Assembly (NCBI RefSeq): GCF_000499845.2 | Contig: NC_023750.2 | Span: 35,211,285 to 35,275,284, forward strand | Source of the DNA: Phaseolus vulgaris | Lineage: Eukaryota > Streptophyta > Magnoliopsida > Fabales > Fabaceae | Length of the DNA stretch: 64,000 bases | Direction: 5' to 3' | Program-made: the position numbers and the translations under genes | Notes under the pieces: model-generated | Databases searched by the model: none | What the model saw: the letters and a program-made list of their open reading frames with translations, nothing else | What the model was told of the DNA's origin: nothing | Shown: piece by piece, positions 1-11,714 of the stretch | How positions within the stretch are numbered: the stretch's first letter is position 1 | How the letters are laid out: the number at the start of each line of letters is the position of its first letter

Positions 1-794
1 CGTCCTTCTATGAAGGAGAACCAAAAACATGGTAGTAGTCGTCAGACGTTTCAGCATATCGGTGACATGATGCTAAAGAGGTCCCACTTCAATGTTGTAC
101 AAATAAAATTATGGTCATAATATGACGACCACTACTCCAATTACATAAGATTATGTCCTGCAAACAACGCAATGTTAGTTATCTCTATTGAGAACGATGT
201 TTTATAATAATCGTTTCATACCAAATTGGTTTGAACAAATTTAAATAAAAAATACCAAAAAATATTTGCTTGTGGAGGACATTGGTGTCCAGTGATGCCA
301 GCAATGACAGAAACCCACCGGGATTCTAAACTCGAAAGCTGCATAGGCCAACATTTCAATAAGTTAGAAAATCCCTTTGTGCTGGCTTTTACAGATGTCA
401 AATGTAATGTAATACCAAAACTTTATTACTATGAAATGTGTTTTGGGTTACCCCATATGGAACATGACACCCATTTGTTACACGGTGAAGCTTGTAAAGT
501 ACACCGTCTAACCAAAATTTAAATAAGTTCAGTCACCCCTACAGTAAGAAATGTATTTTGTATTTTAGACGAACCCTTGATGTTGCATTAGTAGTTGGGG
601 CAGTTTGGTTATGATGTTGACTTCACTTTGAATGTGAACCCCTGGAAGTGGATCAAGGTTGTTGTCATTCGTCATGCACTACAAGGAACGCAAATAATCA
701 GTCAACATGACAATTGAATATGACAACAAATACACAGTATGACTTATTGATTTCTGAGTTGTAGATTTATCTTCTCACACGTGGAGTGCAATCT
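1..794. other. non-coding DNA 3' of the FRS gene
   Basis: I see no convincing gene here. Short open frames exist on both strands but lack recognisable domains or splice context. The stretch lies downstream of the stop codon of the minus-strand FRS gene and probably holds its 3' UTR and terminator. No clear terminal inverted repeat of a Mutator-like element was found by eye. Confidence 0.4.
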
Positions 795-2933
795 TCATGA
801 GCGGGGTTGTCCCTTTCTTTGAACTGCAACTAGGCTACGAATTTCTGGGTAGACAGTGAGATTGGACGCATCATTGGACTGGGGTGTGCTGTCTAAAGCA
901 TTTATATCTAACTGCCCACCATTGATGTGCTGTGTTGTTGTGGGGCCAGGGAGGGCATGAAGAGTGGAAAAGGTATGCAGATGCTGAAACAATAATTCAG
1001 TTGTCTCAGGTTTTTCACATGCCACCTGTGCAATTTCAGAAAATTTCTTGCACAGTGCATCATAACGTTTAATATGAGGTTCTTTATCTGTTATGTTATA
1101 AGATGCTTTGATGTAAGTATGTTTTCTCCGGACGTTTTTGCTCCACCTAATCAACACATACTTTGCAGGAACCTGTTTCTGTCTCTCTTGTGCCAGCACA
1201 ACCAAACAATGTCTGCACAAAATCCCCTTAAACTCAAACAACAAACAATTACAGTTCACATTGTGGTTGTCACGATCATAACATACAATGTACAATCTAT
1301 CACGGCTATGCCCATTGTGTATGAACTCCTCCATGACATCGTATCTGCAAACATCTCCATTGACCACGACATTCTGCACCACACAATTCATTTTACCCCT
1401 GAATTCTGTTTGAACTTCACCAAATTTTGCATGGGTATACTCTGTCTGGAATTGTCTTTCTATGAGGGACTGAGATCCGCATGGAATGACTGTGTTTAAG
1501 GATGCAAAGTCAGCCTCATACTCCTTCTCAGCCTTGTGTTGCAATGCATTGTCATACTGAAGTAGAAATTGCTGCAGGGTAGTGGTTGAATTGATGTACC
1601 CGTCAAAAAAAGCATTCATGCTCTTACTTCTTTGGGTTGTTGACATTCCAGCCCAAAAATTATTTTTCAAATAACAAGGTACCCATCTATGACGTTCATC
1701 ATAAAGGGTTCCCAACCATTCATCGTTCATCAATCCAAATGTGTTTATAAATTTTCCCCATTCACATTCAAATTCATCAACAATCATCGTCTCATAAACC
1801 ACAACCTTCATTGCATGTTTGATCTCCTTGTATTCACCATAGCCTTGCAATTTTTCAGGGATCTTTTTCATGATGTGCCATAGACACCACCTATGATGTG
1901 TTTGAGGGAAGACAACTGAAATGGCGTTTTTAATTGCTTTACATTGGTCTGTCACAATGCCTTGTGGGGCCTTGTACGACATACATCGAAGCCAACACTC
2001 AAACAACCATACAAATGTGTTGGTGTCTTCTGAAGACAAGAGTGCACAACCTAACAAAATATATTGTCCATGATGGTTTACACCAAGAAACGGTGTGAAA
2101 GGCATGTCATATTTGTTGATTAGGTATGTGGTATCAAATGATACAATGTCCCCAAAATCATAACATGCTGCCCGACTTCTTGCATCTGCCCAGAAAAAAT
2201 TTCTTATGCGGTTTTCATCATCTATGTCAATGTCGAAGAAAAAATCCTTATTCAATTCTCGCATGCGTAAAAAATGGCTCAATAGTGCTTTACCATCACC
2301 ATCCTTACCCAAGGCATGTCGTTGTTTACCAACATACTTTCGAACATCTCCTTCAACAAATCCTTGGCTATCATAACCTCCTGCAACGCTAGCCAATGAT
2401 TGAAAACTTTTGTTGATCCTCACTCCTACATCGTCATTCTTCTCAAGATTCCTTTTCAATTTTAGTTTCCTATTACCACAAAATAACCTTGACTTTGTCG
2501 GGCTGAGATCATGAGAGTGTTCGTCAATGACAGACATTATATACCATTTGCCCTCCTTTCTTCCAACAGTAATACGAGCCTGACATTCATTGGCTTGGGT
2601 GGGAAGGGTCTTGATTTCTGTAGGGATAGGGGAGACATATTTTCCTTCTCTTGAACATACCAACATGAAGTACCTAATTTCATTGTCCACCCCTTTCTTT
2701 GAACTTCTAATCCTAATGCCAAATCCCTTTGTAATTGCATATTGTCTGTAGTAAGTCTTCACAGCTTTTGCACTGTCAAAACACATTCCAACCGTAGGAG
2801 CACTGCCAAAACACATTCCAACGGTAGGAACAGAGGGTTCAACATTGTCCAAAACTGTGTCATGACCAACAGCTGACACCTCACCTTCAACGATTGGAAT
2901 GTCATCGAGGGATAAGTTATTGTTCTCGCTCAT
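795..2933 (-). CDS. FAR1/FRS family protein (MULE-derived transposase-like)
   Basis: A single uninterrupted frame of 712 residues. The start is the ATG at 2933, because the three codons before it begin with GTG. Residues about 52-144 form a FAR1 DNA-binding domain with Cys93, Cys117, His139 and His141 in a C-C-H-H pattern. Residues about 260-360 are a MULE transposase core: Asp267 in SFDTTY and Asp329 in VTDQ are candidate catalytic acids, with Glu415 (DERHRW) a possible third. A SWIM zinc finger follows, with Cys562, Cys564, Cys574 and His576 (CxCx9CxH). The family includes light-signalling regulators FHY3/FAR1 and live Mutator-like transposases. The sequence cannot say which role applies. 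The N-terminus carries a 10-residue tandem duplication (PTVGMCF twice). The frame is intact, intronless and of usual family length, which suggests a young element or constraint. FRS5-like naming would be a guess. Confidence 0.85.
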   Translation of the reverse strand: MSENNNLSLDDIPIVEGEVSAVGHDTVLDNVEPSVPTVGMCFGSAPTVGMCFDSAKAVKTYYRQYAITKGFGIRIRSSKKGVDNEIRYFMLVCSREGKYVSPIPTEIKTLPTQANECQARITVGRKEGKWYIMSVIDEHSHDLSPTKSRLFCGNRKLKLKRNLEKNDDVGVRINKSFQSLASVAGGYDSQGFVEGDVRKYVGKQRHALGKDGDGKALLSHFLRMRELNKDFFFDIDIDDENRIRNFFWADARSRAACYDFGDIVSFDTTYLINKYDMPFTPFLGVNHHGQYILLGCALLSSEDTNTFVWLFECWLRCMSYKAPQGIVTDQCKAIKNAISVVFPQTHHRWCLWHIMKKIPEKLQGYGEYKEIKHAMKVVVYETMIVDEFECEWGKFINTFGLMNDEWLGTLYDERHRWVPCYLKNNFWAGMSTTQRSKSMNAFFDGYINSTTTLQQFLLQYDNALQHKAEKEYEADFASLNTVIPCGSQSLIERQFQTEYTHAKFGEVQTEFRGKMNCVVQNVVVNGDVCRYDVMEEFIHNGHSRDRLYIVCYDRDNHNVNCNCLLFEFKGILCRHCLVVLAQERQKQVPAKYVLIRWSKNVRRKHTYIKASYNITDKEPHIKRYDALCKKFSEIAQVACEKPETTELLFQHLHTFSTLHALPGPTTTQHINGGQLDINALDSTPQSNDASNLTVYPEIRSLVAVQRKGQPRS
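2773..2832 (-). repeat. 30-bp tandem duplication inside the FRS gene
   Basis: Two adjacent 30-bp units (2773-2802 and 2803-2832) differ at only a few bases and keep the reading frame. They encode two copies of a ten-residue segment containing PTVGMCF just before the FAR1 zinc-finger domain. It looks like recent in-frame replication slippage. Confidence 0.8.
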
Positions 2934-4020
2934 TGTCTGCACACGACAAAGTTACTTTCAATTACATGCGTCCAACCAAAGTTTACAATTACAAACATTA
3001 AATTTAAGTTCAATAATGTCAAAAGTAAGTTAATTAATATCGCACCACATAGCCAAATAGGAAGTTCTAAGCTTGCAATTAGGAGTCATGACTAAACTAG
3101 GTTAGGAATGTGGGTAACCCATTTTAATCATTTACATAACAAACCTTGTTAAAACCTATGCACCAACAAGTTCTGTTCAAAATTACATACATAGGAAGAT
3201 ATGAAGAGAAGAAACAAAGAGCAAATTTCACATTCATACATCAACATGTTCTCAGCTGCTAGCTACTTAGGATTTCATTGTATTTCATTTATCATTATGA
3301 GTAGCTAAGTTACTTATGTTGGGATTGAAGGATAATGTAACACATTTGTACTATTTTGATTTATAAATGCATGTATATTTCATTCCTATTTGATTTGATT
3401 TTGAGCTTAATGCTTGAAACGTGAGGAATCACTATTATTGTCTTTAGAGCTTAAATGATATTGGAAAATACTTTCATTTTCTGAACTAAATCAAATCAAC
3501 CAAAGACATCAACATCTGGGATGGAGTTTAAGTATTTGGCTTTTACTATTCAATCATTAATGCATAATTAAACTACTGTAAGGGATTGATTATGGTAATT
3601 TGTTTTCTAGATAACCATGATTAAGGGATTAACTTGGTTTGGCCCTAGAGAGCAGTGGATCTGAAATGTATTGTATTTATAATCGTTGAGTGCAGATGAG
3701 TTACAGAGTCTATTCAATCCCAACATCTTATCAGATTTGAAACCTTCTCCTTTCGCATCAATTTTCAGTTATAAACTTATTTTGTTCTACACCATCAATA
3801 TTTACAATATCTGAAATGAATGTTATCATAATTATAATAAAAAGTACAGCTACTATGTTTACACCTAGTCCTTAAGGATACAAAAACCCTTTATCATTTC
3901 TACTACAATTAACTCGGTCCACTTGTTGAGAGAATCAAAATAAATGAAAATCTAGAACCCATCACACATTTGTTCCGATTATTTAGTACTATATTTATAA
4001 AGCAAGTAAACACATAAAAT
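2934..4020. other. non-coding DNA upstream of the FRS gene
   Basis: No supported gene. It should contain the 5' UTR and promoter of the minus-strand FRS gene. The motif TGTTGGGATTGA near 3319 recurs as its inverse, TCAATCCCAACA, near 3715. The two could be the ends of a small degenerate element of about 400 bp, but no target duplication could be fixed. Confidence 0.35.
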
Positions 4021-4026
4021 AATAGA

Positions 4027-4097
4027 TGCAGTTACAACTAATAGAGCAATTACAATTGATAGAGCAATTACAACTGATAGAGCAATTACAACTGATA
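4027..4097. repeat. 18-bp tandem repeat
   Basis: About four head-to-tail copies of an 18-bp unit (AGAGCAATTACAACTGAT). The first is diverged and the last two are identical. It is an ordinary minisatellite in non-coding DNA. Confidence 0.85.
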
Positions 4098-4439
4098 CAG
4101 TTTGATAAAGTAAACCAATGCAATTATAACTGAAATATTTATATGAAATCAAACATGTAATAAGTACAAGAACATTGACTATGTTTGACCATCAATTTTT
4201 TGTATTTTAAGGACAACTTACATATGTTTTACAAGAAATGCATATGATGGCCTCTTTTGATAGATTATTGTTGGTGTATATCAACTACATATGATTACCA
4301 TGGTCAATTTTCTACAGGACAAACGATTTAAGACTAAAGCTATAGGAATTTAGTTTGTGACATGGTTCCATTTCTACAGCCCTTCCATTTGTTGTGACAT
4401 GGTATTTGACTTGTGGCTTTGAAACAATATCGTATTGAT

Positions 4440-4800
4440 TGCTAAAATCTCCATGACAATAAGATAGTAAGCGGAAGAGTGAAAGCAAAGAAAGACGGAG
4501 ACAAGATCATAAAGGAATGAAAAACAGATTATCATAAATTCTTATTCTCACTTGCCAAAAAGAAGGCAAGGGGTATCTATATTTATACAACGAAATAAAA
4601 TAAACATCGTAACAAAAGAAGATAGTTTAAACACACTAGACGTTTAAAAGACATAACATCTACTCATGCTAGACAATTGAAAAAGGGATCGTCTACTCAC
4701 ACCAGATAGTCTGAGAAAGATATCATCTACTCATGCTAGACGGTCTAGCAGAGATTGTCTCCTCCAAGACAGAAGTGCAAAAACTTAGTTTATCATCTGA
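4440..4800 (-). repeat. possible LTR/promoter remnant with repeated motifs
   Basis: Reading the minus strand, a TATA-like string (TATAAATATAG) lies at about 4576-4588. It is preceded, at 4640-4790, by three or four diverged copies of a motif like CATGAGTAGATGATCTAG. Repeated upstream motifs before a TATA box are typical of Copia LTR promoters. No ends or target duplications are visible, so this is a weak call. Confidence 0.3.
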
Positions 4801-7800
4801 TGCAATATTATGAACAATATGAAATAGTTTCCTTGAAAGTTTCTTCCCTTAATGCTAAGCTGCAAAATTTTAGATAATGCCAGCTGTTTTTTTGTAATAT
4901 TGGTGCTCAGGTGACTGGGATACAAAGCAAATACATTTGAAGGCTCTAAATGAAGAGAATGCTACAATGGGCACAACTAATAACAACTTTAGAAGAAGTG
5001 TTGAACCTATCTTGAGCTGCAGATTATACCATTTCACGCTCTGATCCTGGGTTTTGAGCTCTTTTGTAAACACATACTGCTGGTTTACATGGTTGAGGAT
5101 GCTTATTAATCATTTCTTGGATTTCAAATTTGATTCTCTCATGGTGTGTGTATTCATGTATCTTATTCTGGTCCTATGATAACTCTTTTATTGGGCCATT
5201 TTAGAGGGTCAACTATGGGTAGTATCTAGGAGTCAGTAGATTCTCCTATACTGTTCTTGTACAACTTTCTAATTGTAAACGGGTTCAAGTAACTGATAAA
5301 AAAAAGGTCCAATATTGCTTATTATGTATGGTTAAATACATTCTATAAATGGTATACGCAGAAAGGGTAAAATCAAATGGCTGAGTTACAACTGTAAGGT
5401 TTGTGAACATGTACTCCCAGTACGAGTATGAGATACTGAGGTGATAAATTAGGTCAATTGCTACAGAAAGGGGTAGGAGCTAGTAAGGTTCAGAGTTTTT
5501 ATTGACGCAAACATCCATATAAGAAGTTGCTGGGTTAGAATTACAATCAATTAAGTAAGGGGTACGTTTTTCCAAAGGGAAGCATTGTAATTTATTTTGT
5601 AATACTGCTGATGTGGGACACAAAACCCGTAATGCAGTTTGTGATAATTGGATCCCTAAAGTGCAGACTGTGAAACACGGGTGTAAGTGCAGAAAAGGCA
5701 AAATTTAACGGAAGCCTTCTTCTCGTGTCGTGAAAGTCCTTTGCTCAAGCCAAAAGGGATCAAGGAAGTATGAGCTAGTAAGATGGTTAGACCCCCCCGG
5801 GAAGAACCCAGAGAAAGTACCTATACAACAATATCTATTGTCCATACAAAGACTTGAGGTGACTAGCCATACAGAAGAATTATACTTGAAAGGAATGTCA
5901 ACAAATTACCCCTGCATGAATGAATAAACGGCAAGGACCTTTTTTCTGCAGATTGGAGTAGGACTCTATTGTGTAGGATATTTGGGAACATAGATTGAAA
6001 GATATTTGGCATGTATGCTCGTGTGAAACTGTCACAGGTGGGTGGTGATAGCAGAACCACTCATGTTTGAGTATGATCTAGTGAGGTTTAGAGTTTACAT
6101 TTCTGTACATGTAGTTTTCTGAGCTGTTGGGTCAGGAACACAATGGTTGATATTATACTGGACATATTTGTAGAGTTTCTTTGGCAGGTAAACACTTTGA
6201 ACAACACATCTTAATAAGCAAGCACAAGTGCAAAGGATACATGGAATTTGGCTACTTTGAAAATGGAGATCAAGAACTCAGTACAATATCATCAAGGACT
6301 ATGGAGGAAGAATTCAAATTCTACAAGGGATCATTTTCATATCTTCATCAGTACTTCTCTCAAAAGCACATGAAATAGACTGATTTTGTGGAGGTTGAGT
6401 AGTAAAGGAGGGTGTGTGGTCACTAAGATGTGGTACAAGTTAGTCACTTAGATGTAATATGCATTTAGATTATGAGATTATGGAGTGAACTTTGTCAGCA
6501 TAGGAGTTGAAGCATTCCAAATACTTCTATTTAATATTATTCTTTATTAATGAAAAAAGTAAAATAAAAATCATAAATTCAAGATCAAATTACATCATAC
6601 TTTATAAGTGATATATGTTGGATATAAACATCGGCATTAACTAAATAACCTTTTACTTGGAGTTTTGTTTTTATACTTCAAATATTTTACGTTTTCACTA
6701 TTTATATTAGTGTGAAAATAATGTATCAGATGTCGTATATTCTATTGAAATACTTTGTATCGTGATTCACAAAGTCAAATATAACTATTTTATTGTCAAA
6801 TATTGGTTGATTGATTCATTTATAAAATCTGAACATGGTAAGAAAGTAACATAATTTGAATAGTAATATTTGAAACTTTTGCAACTCTCTAAAATACAGT
6901 AACAAACTACCATGAGATTGTAAAATTACATTATTCCGTTGTTAATGCACAAGTCTTCTAAAATATAACATGTTCTTCCTAATAATAATTTTGGAGCAAT
7001 AGAACTAACAAAAATATAAGTGAAACTAACTCATAAATTTCGCAATTGAAAAAAAATGTGGGAAATAACAACTTTATATAAAAAATTATTCTCTATTAAT
7101 ACAACTATTTGTAATATATAATAAAAAATTCAAAATCATCTTAAAAACATAAAGTAAGAGAAAATCACTTAAAGATACCACGTTCATGTATTGTCTTAAA
7201 CATATTTTAGGAGTGACTGTAATTCAAAGACTTTGTTGTTAACATTTAAGTAAATCATGATATTCTCTTTTTTATTTCCTCTTTCTCTATATCTTTTTCT
7301 GTTACATTGTTTCTTTCTTCTCAGCTTCTTCTTCTTGCCTTCTCCCTGGTAACATTTGCAATTAGTGATGATTCATGCCAATTGATGCTTAAAAAATGGA
7401 CATTACGCAAAGACTTATGGTGAACACGTAAATGGGTTTCTTAATGATATTCCGCAAAGGTTTTAAGGATCTGTCAAATGAACTTCACCAACTCGCCCAA
7501 CAAGTAGTTAAGAACACTATTGGTAGTCATCATAAATCATAGAAATTAATAGAGTCCCACAACACATACATTATGTCAGTAACAAAACAGGGAAACATTG
7601 AAAGTCATGTAAGAAGAATATTAGAAAAACAAGAAAAAGATAAATGAAGAAGCATTGAAGAGTCAGGTCAATTGCCTCATTTTTAAAAATATCTAAATCT
7701 GTATCCCCTTAAGCAACTAGTGTTCTTTCTGAAGTTACTTTTGCAATAATCTTTGTTATGATTTGTCTACTATAATCTAGTGGGTACCAATTGCTACCAA

Positions 7801-8460
7801 TATTCTTCATGAATCATAATGCCGTAGAGAACATCTCGTCACTCTTCTGTCTTTGATCGTATACAAAGCCACCCCTCCAAACCTATTTCACCAGTAGATA
7901 TATACATATACGTGTTGTGTGTTATCCGATAAAAATGAAAAGGAAAGTGTCTATTCCTCCTATGATCAAAATGAAAATGGAATTACTAATTATCTTGTAA
8001 AGTAAACCACAAATGGTTATTTATCCAAAATCAAATGGCTAGGATAAGAATAATAGAGCTATCACACTGGATAAGAACAAGACAACTAAATTATAGTAAT
8101 AAACCGCAACAGCTCTAAGGAAAATGATGTACACAATTCTACAATCACTAACCAGGGAATTACTTTTAGACGTGCTGATTTTTAAATTATAGTTTATAAA
8201 AAGATCACTAAGCTGAAACCACTGTCCACCAATGAAATGTTGACATTAACTCCACCAATTTCCATTAAATCACTCCATGTTTCCCACCACACGAAAAGTA
8301 ATTCTTCCAGATTGATAAGTTCATTTGACAAAAGTTGTGACGAGACAAACATAGGAAACCTAAATTTAATGGAAAATAGGTCTAAACCATGGGTAGCTTA
8401 ATTTTCCGAGTGCAGTTAAATATATCTGTAAAACATGATATTATGAACAAAAAATTACTT
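4801..8460. other. long non-coding interval with a diverged duplication
   Basis: No gene could be supported. Segments near 5465-5560 and 6068-6150 resemble each other (GAGCTAGTAAGGTTCAGAGTTT against GATCTAGTGAGGTTTAGAGTTT, then a shared GTTGGGT-like string about 60 bp on), suggesting an old internal duplication. A frame of 65 codons at 6181-6378 follows an AG that resembles a splice acceptor but matches no family I know. The rest is AT-rich. Confidence 0.35.
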
Positions 8461-8468
8461 AAGCCTCT

Positions 8469-9240
8469 TTAATCAAGTTCCGCAGTTTTATTTGGGGAAT
8501 TCATGGCAAAAAAAATAAAAATAATAAAGAACTGATTTACTTGGGGAAGTGTCGGGGGCAAGCAAAGCAATGCCCTCAGCAGCAGCGGTTGAGCACCAGA
8601 CTTGAATAAGAAGTTCTCGTCGGTGCATGTGAGGCCAGAGAGCCAATACAGACCAAGGAATTCCAAATACTATCTCATCCTCCAGGTGCAATCCCAGTCT
8701 CAATACAAAACCCTAAAAACCTTCGAAACCCCAAACACTCCAAATCTATTAGGTTCCTGAAGAGACACTGACCTACCACGGGGAAAAAAATCAATTCAAT
8801 AAAACAAACAATCAAAGTACTGAAACGAAACAAACAACAAAACAGAATCCATTCAAACCCTAAACCTAACTAAAAACCCTAAATTACATAGATGAAATAG
8901 CGAGACAGGTGAGGGATATACTTACCAAAGCTAAGTCCAGTGCTGTCCAGCAAGATAACGTCCAGTATTGTCCAGAAAGAGAACGTCCAGTGTTGTGCAG
9001 GTGAGAAGAGAGAAAGAACGCGAGACAGGGAGAAAAGACGGTGAAGAAGAACGCTATACAGTGAGGAAGAACGCAAGACAGTGAGGAAGAACGCAGAATA
9101 ACGCGAGTGAGAGGGACACAATGTGTAGGATGTCGAGTGTGCCAGTTTTTTCACGAGAGAGGGACACAATGTTTTTGGTGTGAGTGTGTCCCTTTTCACG
9201 AGAGAGTGAAGAACAAAAACATTTTTCTCTTAAAATTGGA
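8469..9240 (-). other. possible transcribed unit of unknown function
   Basis: This block is less AT-rich than its surroundings. On the minus strand, sequence around 8925 reads TTAGCTTTG followed by GTAAGT, a strong plant 5' splice site. A segment from about 8692 to 8542 is open in a frame containing EDEIVFGIPWSVLALWP, and is followed by GTAAATC, a possible second donor. I do not recognise the protein. It could be two exons of a gene, a host fragment captured by a transposon, or the 5' leader of a Mutator-like element. Only the splice-like signals and base composition support it. Confidence 0.3.
8935..9009. repeat. 25-bp tandem repeat, three units
   Basis: Three consecutive 25-bp units start at 8935, 8960 and 8985, each beginning GTCCAGT.TTGT.CAG with small differences. 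Just beyond, at about 9045-9120, a second short repeat (CAGTGAGGAAGAACGC) and a repeated GAGAGGGACACAATGT string extend the array. The location next to a splice-donor-like site suggests a repetitive 5' leader. Confidence 0.8.
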
Positions 9241-9599
9241 TCATTTACGGTTTTTTTTTATCTGTTAAGGGATTATACATGGATAATCGTTACTTAAAAG
9301 TATAAACGTTTTTATATCTATGAGATAAAGTATTAAGATTTTAAAATCTTGATTTTTTATGGTATTTAAATCCTATCTCTCAAAACATAGCTTTTATTAT
9401 GTTTAAAAAACATTTTTATATTTATGATTTATTTTAGTATTGTTTAAAGTAAAAAAAATATTGTAGTGTAGTTTTAAAGAAAATGACGTAAATGAAGAGA
9501 TAATAATTTCATATGATATACTCAAAGTAAAATTAGTAATAATTTTTAGTCTAACAATCATGAAAGAAAGAAGTAGAGGCTATTTCTATCAAGATACTA

Positions 9600-10199
9600 A
9601 TTTTAACTGTTTTTAGTGTTAAAAGTTTGGCCACAAAATAACAAATTGTAGATTCTAGAAACAAGTTAACATGGTAAAAAATCAATTCCAATATATTTGT
9701 GAAAATTTGAACAACATAATTTGTTTTTGGCAAGAAATAATTTTTTAGAAGATGAAAATATTTAGTATTTAGACATTGTTGGTGTAATCATATGTGTAGA
9801 AATAAGGAACTATTTTTTTTTCAAATAAATCAGTTAAGTATGTAGTAAAATTGGACTATAAAATAAAAATTACGATTTGGGGAAAGACAAAATCACAATT
9901 AAATTGAAGGATGATACTCAAAAATTCATCTTTGATATGTTATATGTTGCTAGTCTCCGTCACAACTTATTAAGCATGGGCCAACTATCAAGGAAAGGCT
10001 GTAGTATGGATATTCACCATGAATATTGCACAGAAGGTTTATTATTAAGGTAAAAATGACTTTAAATCACTTGTTGCCTTTGAAAAATAAACATAAAGAT
10101 AACATTGTTTGAGTTCTATCATACCAAATGATGACTAGCTGTGGCATATGTGTTATGGACACTTTTATTTTTCTGGATTAAATTTTTTGTCAAATTACC

Positions 10200-10235
<36 letters not shown>

Positions 10236-10306
10236 TGTGTGTGAGACTTTCCAATTGGAAAAGAAACATTGGGAATCATTTCCTACAGGAAAATCTGTTG
10301 GAACAT
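9600..10306 (+). pseudogene. Copia polyprotein remnant, gag end to GAG-pre-integrase
   Basis: Translated pieces align with the conserved order of a Ty1/Copia polyprotein. First comes a zinc-knuckle-like KFGHKITNC around 9620, then a decayed protease region around 9770-9800, then GKDKITIKLKDDTQ...LLSMGQLSRKG at about 9880-10005. Last is the GAG-pre-integrase motif region ending NNVCETFQLEKKHWESFPTGKS at about 10235-10300. Frameshifts, stops and a TA microsatellite interrupt it. The continuation (integrase end, reverse transcriptase, RNase H) lies at 17030-18600, so later insertions separate the two halves. Confidence 0.75.
10204..10231. repeat. (TA)n microsatellite
   Basis: About 14 TA units that have expanded inside the Copia remnant. 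Similar TA runs occur at 24739-24754, 39645-39665 and 63144-63158. Confidence 0.95.
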
Positions 10307-11714
10307 GTCACTCTAGAAGTTGGGGTGACAATGCGAGACAAATCATGCGAAGCAGCTTGCAGCCGCTGCACAAAACATGGTGCGTGCTCACTATTTTGAC
10401 CCGCTGACCCGCTTAAGCCCACGCTTCATTGTAACATCCCAAAAATACCTCTAACTGTTATAATACAAGTTCTATAGGTTTATATACAAGCTTAGAGTTT
10501 TTTAAAAAAAAATCCTAATACATGATTAAAGCTTATAAAAATACAAATATTTACAATTTATAGCTCAAAACAAACTCTAAAGCCTTCCAGACTCTCCTGC
10601 ACCTGTATGATCATTTGCTCGTGTACATAGGACAGTCATCGTAGTTCAAACATAACAAGAAAAGCAAAGATAAGCTAGTAAAAATAAAATTTTATAATAT
10701 ACACAATTAAACCAAAAGAGAAAACCAAATTACATGGATCAATTTCTCAATTATTCAATCTTCTTCAAATCCCAACATAAAAATCACATAGATCTCATAT
10801 GGATCTACACATCCAAGATATTCAACAAACAGAATAAGATTTAATGCCTTCCAGAAGACTCGTATTAAGTAAGTCCTATCAGAGACTAACACCTGATCCA
10901 AAGATTACCAACGAATCCAACAAAAAGGATCAGGGTAAGTTCAATACAACCCAAGTCGTGCATCTCATATGTCACGATGTGCATGAACTCCCCCATCAAC
11001 TTCTCACCACCTGATATCTTAGTCTATGTGACTTAGATCATCAGTGAAGCTCAAAGATCTCTGTTACCACATAGACATCAACACTTAATACACAAAGAAA
11101 CATCAGTCCATACCTTATCCCAAATGTATGAATTCAATTGTATACAATTTTCATCATACAATATCATTCAAAACGAAATCCACAATATTTAAAACCTTAT
11201 TTAACATAAAAAAAAACAACACTTAAATACTAAACCATCAAAATCTAATATTTTTACAAGTTTAAACAATATAAAAAAAAAAACAACACAATATATAAAC
11301 AAACAACATCCCTACAAGATAAACTGAATATTGCAAAAAAAAATTAAAGTTAGTTTTCCTTACCTGAAATTCCACTAATGGAAATTCTACCTCAAACAAG
11401 GGAACCACTCCAAAATTTAGGAACCTGTGACAAGTTATCCTAATATTACCAAATTTTAGTGTATGGTAAAACAAGTTGAGAGAAACACTTTTCTCAACTG
11501 TCCCTATCAAGATTGATGACTAAATCATAGAGGAAAACAAAGAATAAAAGATCTTTAGGGTAAAAATAAACTTACTCTGTTTGAAAATCTCATCGGGTAG
11601 AAATGTACCTTGACTCCTTAGCTACAACATGGCATGATCAGATTTCGAAATAGATGAGTTATGGGAGAGAAATTGCAGAGAGAAGGGAGAGAGGAACTTT
11701 AGAGAGAGAGAAAG

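Noticed and set aside
1074..1499. Plus-strand open frames opposite the FRS gene
   Set aside because: They are antisense shadows of the FRS coding sequence, with no domain of their own.
10204..10240. Possible CRISPR-like or regularly spaced repeats at tandem-repeat sites
   Set aside because: Repeats here and at 4027 and 8935 are simple micro- or minisatellites without unique spacers, and the genome is plant.
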